This document shows, one piece after another, positions 34,029-41,996 of a DNA stretch of 64,000 nucleotides. A program made the translations under genes and the position numbers. The first letter of the stretch is position 1. Each line of letters begins with the position of its first letter. Origin of the DNA: Bacteroidota bacterium (lineage in GTDB: Bacteria > Bacteroidota > Bacteroidia > Flavobacteriales > Flavobacteriaceae); the NCBI GenBank assembly GCA_023386585.1, contig JAEWJM010000030.1, positions 62,001-126,000 of the forward strand, written 5' to 3'. The notes beneath the pieces are model-generated. The model was not told where the DNA came from and did not search any database. It saw only the letters and a list, made by a program, of their open reading frames with translations.

Positions 34029-34352
34029 ATGTTGGTAACCGCTTCAAAATATTTGGTGCCGAAAGGTTATGTTGCAATCACGATTTTTCCGTTCATCATC
34101 TTGAGAAATAAAGCGCACAAGTCTGATGAAGTCCTAATTAATCATGAGCGGATCCATTTGAGGCAACAGCTCGAGATGCTGGTCATTCCATTTTTCCTTT
34201 GGTATTCAATTGAATTTCTTTACCATTTGGTTGGCTGCGGTGATTTCCAACGGGCATATCGCAAAATCAGATTCGAAAACGAAGCTTATTCAAATGAAAA
34301 AAGCCCTGATTATTTAAAATCAAGGCCTTTTTGGAATTTTGTAAAGTACTAA
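34029..34352 (+). CDS. Small HE.IH-motif membrane-associated protein, unknown
   Basis: 107 residues. A hydrophobic segment (YVAITIFPFIILRN) is followed by VLINHERIHLRQQLEMLVIP, a second hydrophobic segment (FFLWYSIEFLYHLVG) and a polar tail (FENEAYSNEKSPDYLKSRPF). HERIH recalls the zinc-binding HExxH of M56/M48-type peptidases but is one residue shorter, so catalysis should not be assumed. A terminator-like hairpin lies over its last codons. I do not know a named family. Confidence 0.65.
   Translation: MLVTASKYLVPKGYVAITIFPFIILRNKAHKSDEVLINHERIHLRQQLEMLVIPFFLWYSIEFLYHLVGCGDFQRAYRKIRFENEAYSNEKSPDYLKSRPFWNFVKY
34297..34332. terminator. Terminator-like hairpin inside the end of a coding sequence
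   Basis: AAAAA-GCC-TGATT / AATCA-GGC-TTTTT with two mismatches, loop ATTTAA. It falls inside the last 56 nt of the gene at 34029-34352 and just beyond the convergent gene ending at 34349, so it could stop both transcripts. Confidence 0.5.
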
Positions 34353-35869
34353 TTTGATTTTGCTTTTGGAATTTCCTGTTTTGCTTCGCTCGCCGTTTTA
34401 AACTCGGGCGCTTTTTCGAACCGTTGATCGTAATTTGCGATTCGGGTCTGGCCGGTTTCGGAGGTATAAACTTCGTTGGCGCGGTTGGCGATGATCGAGT
34501 AGGAGAAGCTGATATTAGAGCTTCCCGATTGCAATTCGATCACATCGAAGGAATTCGCCGATTTATTTGCAATGTACACACCGTTGCATTCGCCTTCCGG
34601 CTGCACAAATATTTTTATCGGATGTTGTGCATCGACCAGTATATTTTTAGCCAAAATAGGATCGATCTCAATGTGCGCACGTCCGTTGACGAGCTTGGCC
34701 TGTCCGAAATCCTGAAATAGATTTTCCGGCGTTTCCGGGCAGTGCATGACAACTTTGTCATTGTTGAGTCCGTCCACAATCGTACTTACCGCTCCGTTTC
34801 CAATGATTTTATAGTATTGTGCGCCGCTCCAGTATCCAACCAGCCATTGCGCAGCAAAGCTATCCTGGAAGGTCGCAGCTTCACCGACGCCTCCGGTTAG
34901 AAATCGTCCGTAAAGTGCCGAAGTCGTGCCTGTAAAAGCGCCGCCACTTCCCGCGTTAAGATACCATGATGTCTGGTTGTTTCCTGAGCCTGTAACACCG
35001 GTACCAAGTACGTCGCCATTTCTTCCCCAGATTCCATAGCCTGTGGCACTTTGCGCTGCGCCGTAAGTTCCCACGCCGGCTGTACCTGCCGAGTATGTGA
35101 ATGCTCCATAACTATTGGCTCCGGTGGAGTAGGCATACAATCCAAAGCCGCCGGCGGCAGTAGTTTGTGAATAAACACCATAGGGGCCAGATGTGTAGGC
35201 ATTGATCGCGCTTCCAGTGCTATAAACCGCGAATTGATCGCCACCGAATGGTGCTGCAGTGTTGTTTATCACAATTTGTCCGTTGTTTAAGAAACGCATT
35301 CTTTGTGTGCCATTGGTCGCGAATGCGATTGCGTCGGGGCCTGTACTGTACATTCCCGTATTCAGGTCGGCGTTCCAGGAGTAAGTCGGCGAGGTTGCCG
35401 AGCCCAGATTGAACGAGCTGAACTGGCCGGTTGCATTATGAATGTTGAATCTGTCGGCGCCCGCGGTTTTAAACCGGATATCCTGTGCATCGGTGGTTCC
35501 GACATAATTGGTGCCTGCGGTCGTGCCGCCATTTCCGGTCAATGCCCAATGATTGGTGCTGCTTCCCGAAACTGAAATCCATACGGCGCCATTCCAATAA
35601 TAAAAACCCGGTATTACGTTATTCGGGCTCACTCCGGCGGTTGCCGTATTGTAAACCAGGGTTCCCGCAACTAATCCGCCGCCTTGTGGATTGACAACCG
35701 GAGCTGAAACGTTCGTTGCTGAAAGCGCAATCCTCGGAATCAGTACGCCATTTGTCGCTGATGTAACATCAAGAGCAGCCGCGGGCGTTGTCGTGCCTAT
35801 TCCTATCTGTGAAAAGCCGCTATAAAAAGTAAAAAGGAGTAGCACGAGGTAGTTGTAATTCACTTTCAT
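34349..35869 (-). CDS. Secreted tail-fibre-like repeat protein
   Basis: 506 residues from the ATG at 35869 (MKVNYNYLVLLLFTFYSGFS as signal peptide). It opens with the Bacteroidota motif IGIGTTTPAAALDVTSATNG and continues with Gly/Thr/Ser/Asn-rich, tail-fibre-like sequence (WNADLNTGMYSTGPDAIAFA, GSAINAYTSGPYGVYSQTTA). The last ~130 residues are a folded beta domain (VVMHCPETPENLFQDFGQAK, NILVDAQHPIKIFVQPEGEC). Such proteins are thought to be extracellular or surface fibres; no ligand is known. No T9SS domain is evident at the C-terminus. Confidence 0.75.
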   Translation of the reverse strand: MKVNYNYLVLLLFTFYSGFSQIGIGTTTPAAALDVTSATNGVLIPRIALSATNVSAPVVNPQGGGLVAGTLVYNTATAGVSPNNVIPGFYYWNGAVWISVSGSSTNHWALTGNGGTTAGTNYVGTTDAQDIRFKTAGADRFNIHNATGQFSSFNLGSATSPTYSWNADLNTGMYSTGPDAIAFATNGTQRMRFLNNGQIVINNTAAPFGGDQFAVYSTGSAINAYTSGPYGVYSQTTAAGGFGLYAYSTGANSYGAFTYSAGTAGVGTYGAAQSATGYGIWGRNGDVLGTGVTGSGNNQTSWYLNAGSGGAFTGTTSALYGRFLTGGVGEAATFQDSFAAQWLVGYWSGAQYYKIIGNGAVSTIVDGLNNDKVVMHCPETPENLFQDFGQAKLVNGRAHIEIDPILAKNILVDAQHPIKIFVQPEGECNGVYIANKSANSFDVIELQSGSSNISFSYSIIANRANEVYTSETGQTRIANYDQRFEKAPEFKTASEAKQEIPKAKSN

Positions 35870-36049
35870 AGTCCACGTTTTTAAGATTTCAGACTCCAAG
35901 AATATGGGATTTAAGGGAATTTTAACCTCAAAAATCGACGAGGTACATAGATTACCGATAAGAAGCTGAATTTCACTTACCAGGCTATTTTATTTTGAAA
36001 ATTTTATTTTCATCCAATTGGTTTTCAATACTTTTACCCAAATTGACTG

Positions 36050-37807
36050 ATGATGAAAAGACTTTACATTCTTATTTTACTGGTCCCATTTTTAACGTTC
36101 GCGCAGCTTTATGTCAGTCCGAACAGTTACGTGTATGTAAACGATCAGGTGTTGTATGTGAAGCAGGATGTGAACCTGCAAAACAATGGCAATCTGTACC
36201 TTCGAAAAGAAGCGCAGTTACTGCAGGGAACGGCCGGGAACTCGACCAATTCGGGCGCCGGAAAGATTTCAGTTTTTCAGGAAGGCACTTCTGATAATTT
36301 CGACTACAATTATTGGTGCTCGCCCGTTGGCAATGCGTCGGCATTGAGTGGAAACGAATCATTCGGAATCATTTTATTGAATCAGCCAACATCGCTGACG
36401 GTAAGCACACCGGCAATCATGCTTTCCATGGCTGCCCTTGACGGAATCGCTTCACCGCTTTCAATCGCCCCGAGGTGGATTTACAGATATATTAATTCAA
36501 GCCTTTATTCGCAATGGGTGCTGGCTGGTTCTACACTGACAATCAACCCTGGCGAAGGTTTTACAATGAAAGGCACCTCTGGAAGTGACGCAACGGTTGT
36601 TGATGGTGCGCCCAATAATTCGGGCGGAGCACAGCGCTACGATTTTCGCGGAAAACCCAACGACGGCAATATTTCGGTAACTGTTGGCGCAAATAACCTG
36701 ACCCTTACCGGTAATCCATATCCATCTGCGTTGCATGTAAATGCATTCCTGCTCGATCCTTCGAACTTGTCTTGCACCGGAATTGCATATTATTGGGAGC
36801 AAAACAAAGCCGTAAATTCTCATTATTTGCAGCAATATCAAGGTGGCTACGGAAGCTACTCGCCTGTGAGCCCCGCATCGAACGGAATTTACGTCCCTGC
36901 AACCTTTGACACCTACGACGGAAGCGGCAATACAAATACGACGGGAACATCTTCCGGACTTGTAATTGAAAGAAAATATGCGCCGATCGGGCAGGGATTT
37001 ATGGTGAAAGGCACGTCAAACGGAATTCTGACCTTAAAGAATTCGCATCGGAGCTACTATAAAGAAAGCGGGCCACTGTCACAATTTGAACGGTCAGCAA
37101 ACACGCCATCGAGTACTCTTTCTATCCTGCGCCTGAACGTCAGTATGAATGACCTGATAACACGGCAAATTGCGTTGGCATTATTACCTGAAGCGACGAA
37201 CGGCGTCGATCATGGCATTGATGCCGAAAGTCCGGCAGAGTCTGATTTGCCTAACGATGCTTTTTTCATGATTGGCGGCAGCCGATACGTTATTGAAGGC
37301 ATTGCTTTCGATCCACAACAGCGTGTAAAAGTTGGAATAACATCTGCCCCAAGCACGTCATTTAGTTTTCACCTGGCTGAAGCGGTACACTTTGACGAGA
37401 ACCAGCCGGTTTATATTTATGACGGCCTTGACAATTCCTACCACGATATTCGTAACGGCTCATACAATGTTACGCTCGATGCCGGAACTTATGAAAATCG
37501 TTTCGAACTGACTTTTACAGCAGAAGCATTGAGCAATGAACACCATCAGTCACAAGCATTCCAAGTGGTGCAAGACAATGCACACAACCAACTCCGGATT
37601 CTAAATCCATCAAACGCTACTTTTACCAAGTGCATATTATACGATGTGTCAGGCAAGCAAATTTTTTCGAAAGCAAATTTAGGATCGGATAATGAATACC
37701 AATTTGATACATCTACGTGGAGTGACGGGATTTATTTATTCAAGGCCGCAACTGACAGCGGCAGCACGTCAACTACAAAAATAGCGGTCATGAATAACCG
37801 AAACTAA
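36050..37807 (+). CDS. Secreted protein with T9SS type A sorting domain
   Basis: 585 residues: signal peptide (LYILILLVPFLTFAQ), a region homologous to the protein at the left window edge (FDYNYWCSPVG, GEGFTMKG, FRGKPNDG, LTGNPYPSALHVNAFLLD, GIAYYWEQ), and a C-terminal sorting domain (LRILNPSNATFTKCILYDVS, DGIYLFKAATDSG). Predicted to be exported through the type IX system and cleaved or anchored at the surface. No enzymatic motif seen. The ATG at 36053 is an equally good start. Confidence 0.85.
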   Translation: MMKRLYILILLVPFLTFAQLYVSPNSYVYVNDQVLYVKQDVNLQNNGNLYLRKEAQLLQGTAGNSTNSGAGKISVFQEGTSDNFDYNYWCSPVGNASALSGNESFGIILLNQPTSLTVSTPAIMLSMAALDGIASPLSIAPRWIYRYINSSLYSQWVLAGSTLTINPGEGFTMKGTSGSDATVVDGAPNNSGGAQRYDFRGKPNDGNISVTVGANNLTLTGNPYPSALHVNAFLLDPSNLSCTGIAYYWEQNKAVNSHYLQQYQGGYGSYSPVSPASNGIYVPATFDTYDGSGNTNTTGTSSGLVIERKYAPIGQGFMVKGTSNGILTLKNSHRSYYKESGPLSQFERSANTPSSTLSILRLNVSMNDLITRQIALALLPEATNGVDHGIDAESPAESDLPNDAFFMIGGSRYVIEGIAFDPQQRVKVGITSAPSTSFSFHLAEAVHFDENQPVYIYDGLDNSYHDIRNGSYNVTLDAGTYENRFELTFTAEALSNEHHQSQAFQVVQDNAHNQLRILNPSNATFTKCILYDVSGKQIFSKANLGSDNEYQFDTSTWSDGIYLFKAATDSGSTSTTKIAVMNNRN

Positions 37808-37830
37808 CAGCCTTAACGGCTGTTTTTTTT
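37806..37830 (+). terminator. Intrinsic terminator
   Basis: AACAGCC-TTAAC-GGCTGTT followed by eight T, immediately at the stop of the T9SS gene. Confidence 0.88.
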
Positions 37831-37834
37831 TGAA

Positions 37835-37842
37835 TATTTTTG
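37835..37842 (+). promoter_or_regulatory. -7 promoter element (TATTTTTG)
   Basis: Exact TAnnTTTG match 15 nt before the GTG start of the desulfhydrase-like gene, directly after the preceding terminator. Confidence 0.6.
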
Positions 37843-37857
37843 CAAAAAAAATAGTCC

Positions 37858-38808
37858 GTGCCTGTTTCCCAAGAAATCCTGGTGTCCGAGAATGGCGTTT
37901 CATTGACAGTGAGACGCGAGGATCTTATTGATGCTGAAATTCCGGGGAACAAATTCCGGAAACTGAAGTACAACCTTGACCAGGCGCGCAGCCAGGGAAA
38001 AAAGCTGCTACTCACTTTTGGCGGTGCCTATTCCAATCATATCGATGCAGTCGCGGCAGCCGGAAAACGATTTGGCCTTGAAACTGTTGGCATAATACGC
38101 GGCGAGGAACTAGTTGAAAAAATTGTTGAAAATCCGACCTTGTCGCATGCCGCGGCAAACGGAATGCGGCTGAAATTTGTAACGCGGGCCGAATACAAGC
38201 TAAAGAATTCAAAGGCATTTCTGGACCGACTAGAAAAGGAGTTCGGTGAGTTTTATCTGCTGCCCGAAGGCGGGACAAATGAACTTGCCGTAAAGGGCTG
38301 CGAAGAAATCCTCACAGGCGACGACGCCAAATTTGACTATATTTGCTGCGCTGTCGGAACAGGCGGAACCCTTGCAGGACTGATTAACAGCTCGAAGGCT
38401 GAACAGATGGTGTTGGGATTTCCCATACTGAAAGCGGATCTCCGCGCTGATGTCTCGAAATGGACAACAAGAATTAATTGGGAACTCATTGCTGGATACG
38501 AGTTTGGCGGATATGGTAAAGTTGACGGCCGACTGATACAATTCATTAACGGTCAAATGAAGCAAAATTCGCTGCCATTGGATCCGATTTATACGGGAAA
38601 GATGCTTTTTGGCGTTATGGACCTGATCAGCACCGGTTATTTTCGCGAAGGTTCAATGATTCTTGCAATTCATACCGGCGGTCTTCAGGGTATTGAAGGA
38701 ATTAACAGGCAGCTTCAGATTAAAAACCTACCCATAATTGAAATAAATGATAAAGAAAATTTTCCTGCTGGTCCTTGCGATGATCGCACTCAGCTGTTCA
38801 AGCAGTAA
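37858..38808 (+). CDS. 1-aminocyclopropane-1-carboxylate deaminase / D-cysteine desulfhydrase family
   Basis: 316 residues from a GTG start. PLP fold II enzyme: REDLIDAEIPGNKFRKLKYN (PLP lysine in NKFRKLKYN), GGAYSNHIDAVAAAGKRFGL, CCAVGTGGTLAGLINSS, ILAIHTGGLQGIEGINRQLQ. The family breaks D-cysteine or ACC to a 2-oxo acid, ammonia and (for cysteine) sulfide; which substrate is used cannot be told. The chain runs some 18 residues past the usual end (DKENFPAGPCDDRTQLFKQ) and overlaps the next gene by 62 nt. Confidence 0.9.
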   Translation: MPVSQEILVSENGVSLTVRREDLIDAEIPGNKFRKLKYNLDQARSQGKKLLLTFGGAYSNHIDAVAAAGKRFGLETVGIIRGEELVEKIVENPTLSHAAANGMRLKFVTRAEYKLKNSKAFLDRLEKEFGEFYLLPEGGTNELAVKGCEEILTGDDAKFDYICCAVGTGGTLAGLINSSKAEQMVLGFPILKADLRADVSKWTTRINWELIAGYEFGGYGKVDGRLIQFINGQMKQNSLPLDPIYTGKMLFGVMDLISTGYFREGSMILAIHTGGLQGIEGINRQLQIKNLPIIEINDKENFPAGPCDDRTQLFKQ

Positions 38809-39694
38809 ACCTGTCGCCCGTAACGGTACTTATCGAAAACCATCAACTGCGGTTGCCAGAAACGTTAAAAAACCTGTCACCAGAAAGCCTGTAGCAAGCA
38901 GATCGGGTGCAAGAAAGCCGCAAACTTCTTCAACCAGCGAAATCAGGCGCGAGTATGAACAGGCGAAGGAAGCAGACAAATCAACCTCTTCTGAAACTGT
39001 CTATTCAAAGTCGGAAATTCTCGCTGCCACAACACGCGTTAAGGTAACAACCGCAATGGTTTACGATTACATTGATCAATTCAAGGATATTGCGAAAAGC
39101 AATATGCTCCGGTACGGAATTCCCGCAAGCATCACCCTGGGGCAGGGAATATTGGAATCTGGCGCAGGAACTGGTCCGCTGAGCGCCTTGGCCAACAATC
39201 ATTTCGGTATAAAGTGCCATAAAGAATGGACTGGCCCGTCAGTCAGCTATGACGATGATGAGGAACAGGAATGTTTCAGGAAATATGCGCAGGCTTCTGA
39301 ATCGTATCAGGATCATTCACTATTCTTAACAAGCCGTAATCGCTATGCGGATTTATTTACGTTAGACAAAGACGATTATAAAGCGTGGGCGAAAGGCCTA
39401 AAAAGCGCCGGGTACGCAACCGATCCAAAATATCCTGAGAAACTGATCGGTCTCATCGAGCGGTACCAACTTTACAAATACGACTCTGAAGTTCTTGGTC
39501 GCGATTATGTGCCGGTAAACGTGCCGGAAAACAAGGCGATCGCGTCTGTCGAGGATGAAACGTACCAGGTCACCCAAGGCGATACGCTGTACTCCATATC
39601 AAAAAGGTTCAACCTGAGCGTTGATGAGCTCCGTAGGAAGAACAACATCACCGACAATGCCATTTCGATTGGTCAAAATCTCAAAGTAAAATAA
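38747..39694 (+). CDS. Glucosaminidase-domain lipoprotein with LysM (peptidoglycan hydrolase)
   Basis: 315 residues: lipoprotein signal (FLLVLAMIALSCSSSKP), a Lys/Arg/Ser-rich linker to ~105, a GH73-type glucosaminidase domain at ~110-245 (YGIPASITLGQGILESGAGT, NHFGIKCHKEWTGPSVSYDD, SYQDHSLFLTSRNRYADLF) and a C-terminal LysM (YQVTQGDTLYSISKRFNLSV). It should cut the glycan strands of peptidoglycan in the periplasm. The first 62 nt lie inside the upstream gene in another frame; the signal peptide starting there supports this ATG. Its stop overlaps the hemL ATG (TAATG). Confidence 0.92.
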   Translation: MIKKIFLLVLAMIALSCSSSKPVARNGTYRKPSTAVARNVKKPVTRKPVASRSGARKPQTSSTSEIRREYEQAKEADKSTSSETVYSKSEILAATTRVKVTTAMVYDYIDQFKDIAKSNMLRYGIPASITLGQGILESGAGTGPLSALANNHFGIKCHKEWTGPSVSYDDDEEQECFRKYAQASESYQDHSLFLTSRNRYADLFTLDKDDYKAWAKGLKSAGYATDPKYPEKLIGLIERYQLYKYDSEVLGRDYVPVNVPENKAIASVEDETYQVTQGDTLYSISKRFNLSVDELRRKNNITDNAISIGQNLKVK

Positions 39695-40980
39695 TGCGAT
39701 ACGAAAGAAGCAGCAGGCTTTTCGCTGAGGCTGTTAAAGTAATTCCGGGCGGAGTCAACTCGCCAGTGCGCGCTTTTAAATCGGTTGGCGGAACTCCCGT
39801 TTTTGCGAAAAGCGCGAAAGGCGCTTATATTTTTGATGAGGATGGAAACCGTTATATCGACTACATCAACTCCTGGGGACCGATGATCCTCGGCCATGCG
39901 TATGATCCGGTTGTAGATGCTGTGATCGAACGCGCGAAGGCGGGAACTTCGTTCGGTATGCCAACGGCACTCGAAACGGAAATCGCTGCGCTAGCCGTCA
40001 GCATGGTGCCCAATATTGATAAGATACGATTCGTGAATTCGGGTACCGAAGCGTGCATGAGTGCGATAAGGCTTGCGCGCGGCTTTACAGGGAAAGATAA
40101 GATTATCAAATTTGCGGGATGCTATCATGGCCACTCCGATGCTTTTCTGATACAGGCCGGAAGCGGAGCGATGACTTTCGGTGTGCCTAACAGTCCAGGT
40201 GTTACTCAGGGAACCGCCAAAGACACGCTATTGGCCAGATATAATGATCTGGAGAATGTACGTCAGATTATATCGGAAAATCAAAATACAATAGCGGCCA
40301 TAATTATCGAACCAGTAGCCGGAAATATGGGTTGTGTTCCGCCAGCGGAAGGATTTCTTGCGGGTCTTCGGCAGCTTTGCGATGCCCACAACATACTGCT
40401 GATCTTTGATGAGGTTATGACCGGCTTTAGGCTGGCTAAAGGTGGAGCGCAACAGCTTTTCGATATTAAAGCCGATATTGTCGCTTTTGGAAAAGTGATT
40501 GGCGGTGGATTGCCGGTTGGCGCTTTTGCCGGTCGCAATGAAATTATGGATTACTTGGCGCCTTCAGGCCCTGTTTACCAGGCCGGGACACTTTCCGGCA
40601 ATCCGCTTGCGATGGCGGCCGGACTTGCCATGCTGCAGGCGTTGAATTCCGATGCGGAAATCTATACGAGGCTGGACGAAAAAACCGCTTATCTTGAGCG
40701 CGGGATTGCTGATGCGTTGAGCGGACATAAACTCGATTTTACGATTAACCGTGTCGGCTCAATGATTTCGGTGCACTTCGATTCTGCTCCGGTGATCGAT
40801 CTTGCGAGTGCGTCGAAAGGCGACAATGAAACGTTCCGCAAATTTTTCCACGGACTTCTTGATGAAGGGATCTACATCGCGCCTTCGGCTTATGAAACGT
40901 GGTTTATCGCAGATGCACTAAGCTACGCAGATCTTGATAAAACAATAGTCGCGGTCAGTAAAGTTGGTGCAACATTATAA
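39694..40980 (+). CDS. hemL: Glutamate-1-semialdehyde 2,1-aminomutase
   Basis: 428 residues, class III PLP aminotransferase fold (SPVRAFKSVGGTPVFAKSAK, NSGTEACMSAIRLARGFTGK, LLIFDEVMTGFRLAKGGAQQ) with the PLP lysine in DIVAFGKVIGGGLPVGAFAG. It makes 5-aminolevulinate in the C5 route to haem. Coupled by a TAATG overlap to the glucosaminidase gene, probably one transcript with it. Confidence 0.97.
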   Translation: MRYERSSRLFAEAVKVIPGGVNSPVRAFKSVGGTPVFAKSAKGAYIFDEDGNRYIDYINSWGPMILGHAYDPVVDAVIERAKAGTSFGMPTALETEIAALAVSMVPNIDKIRFVNSGTEACMSAIRLARGFTGKDKIIKFAGCYHGHSDAFLIQAGSGAMTFGVPNSPGVTQGTAKDTLLARYNDLENVRQIISENQNTIAAIIIEPVAGNMGCVPPAEGFLAGLRQLCDAHNILLIFDEVMTGFRLAKGGAQQLFDIKADIVAFGKVIGGGLPVGAFAGRNEIMDYLAPSGPVYQAGTLSGNPLAMAAGLAMLQALNSDAEIYTRLDEKTAYLERGIADALSGHKLDFTINRVGSMISVHFDSAPVIDLASASKGDNETFRKFFHGLLDEGIYIAPSAYETWFIADALSYADLDKTIVAVSKVGATL

Positions 40981-40982
40981 AA

Positions 40983-41011
40983 AAAAGAGCTTTCGGAATG
41001 AAAGCTCTTTT
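40983..41011. terminator. Bidirectional intrinsic terminator
   Basis: AAAAGAGCTTTC-GGAAT-GAAAGCTCTTTT, a perfect 12-bp stem between the convergent hemL and small secreted protein genes. Confidence 0.9.
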
Positions 41012-41029
41012 GATTTTTGATCTTGTTTA

Positions 41030-41386
41030 TTATTTCTTATCCTTCGGACCTTTTACAGGGGCGCCTGTCAGTGACGAAAAGACTTCAGGATTTTGCTCTA
41101 GCTTACGAAGTTGCTCCGGTGTCAATGAAGCCCTGATTTTTTCTTCAGTTATTCTTGACATTTCCGCTTTTCTTTGATCGCTCATTTTCGGATCGCTTAA
41201 TGTCTGGTGTTTCAGGACGAACAGTGTAATGAACTCATCGCTTTGCGTTCCTTTCAGACCGAGAAATTCTGCCATTCTCGCGGCATCAATTTTTGCAGCC
41301 TCTTCAGGGTTAGGCTTTCTATCCTGAGCGTTTGCCGTAAGTGCAAAGGCAAAAAACAGCGTTATCAGAGCAAGTAATTTTTTCAT
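41030..41386 (-). CDS. Small secreted helical protein, unknown
   Basis: 118 residues: signal peptide (LLALITLFFAFALTANAQ) and a charged helical body (NPEEAAKIDAARMAEFLGLK, LTPEQLRKLEQNPEVFSSL). Layout and the LTPEQ motif recall the neighbouring 153-residue protein and, distantly, periplasmic Spy/CpxP-type proteins. Function unknown. Confidence 0.75.
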   Translation of the reverse strand: MKKLLALITLFFAFALTANAQDRKPNPEEAAKIDAARMAEFLGLKGTQSDEFITLFVLKHQTLSDPKMSDQRKAEMSRITEEKIRASLTPEQLRKLEQNPEVFSSLTGAPVKGPKDKK

Positions 41387-41449
41387 TTTGAGCTATTTTA
41401 CTTTTTATAAGAACCTCAAAGCTAATAGAATTTATGTTACGTGCAAAAT

Positions 41450-41911
41450 TTATTTTTTCACGTCAGCATTTTTTTCAGCCTTTACTTCGCGGTGCTCGTG
41501 TTTGCGTTCCATTTTGGCATGACGCCTTTCTCTTGTTGATTTCCACTTGTCGTATTGCTTGTCAGTAAGAATTTTTTTCATTTTGGCGTCGACTGCAATC
41601 TGCTGATCCATCATCTCGTTTTTCATTTTGAATCGCTCTTCGGCAGTTGGCTTAACATTGCTTTCCTTTTTGGATTTGCGCTCAGCCACCATCGCTTCGC
41701 GTTTTGCGTTTTGTTCCGAAATAATTTTGGAAACCTCTTTTTGTTGTGCGGCGTCCAAGCCAAGTTCAAGCGTCATTTTTTTGACCTGCAGCTGGTTTCG
41801 CTGTTCCGGAGTCAGTTTTTCGGTCTCTGCACGTTTAGCGGCTCTTTGATTGTCCTGTGCAAATGTGGCCACGCCGGTGATCAGCATAATGGCCAAAATC
41901 AGTTTTTTCAT
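41450..41911 (-). CDS. Small secreted Spy/CpxP-like helical protein
   Basis: 153 residues: signal peptide (LILAIMLITGVATFAQ), helical Lys/Glu-rich body with LTPEQRNQLQVKKMTLELGL and ILTDKQYDKWKSTRERRHAK, ending in a His/Lys/Glu-rich tail (ERKHEHREVKAEKNADVKK). The Spy/CpxP resemblance (paired LTxxQ motifs) suggests a periplasmic chaperone or stress sensor, but this is weak. It lies upstream of the 118-residue protein in the same direction, possibly as one unit. Confidence 0.75.
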   Translation of the reverse strand: MKKLILAIMLITGVATFAQDNQRAAKRAETEKLTPEQRNQLQVKKMTLELGLDAAQQKEVSKIISEQNAKREAMVAERKSKKESNVKPTAEERFKMKNEMMDQQIAVDAKMKKILTDKQYDKWKSTRERRHAKMERKHEHREVKAEKNADVKK

Positions 41912-41996
41912 CTTTACGGTTTTTTAAATTTGGCCGTAAGACGTTGATGTTGGCGGCGGGTTTAACGGCCTTTGGAATTTGGCAGGAATTTAACGA

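Noticed and set aside
34029..34352. Calling the HERIH protein a zinc peptidase
   Set aside because: HERIH is one residue short of HExxH and the protein is only 107 residues with no third ligand visible.
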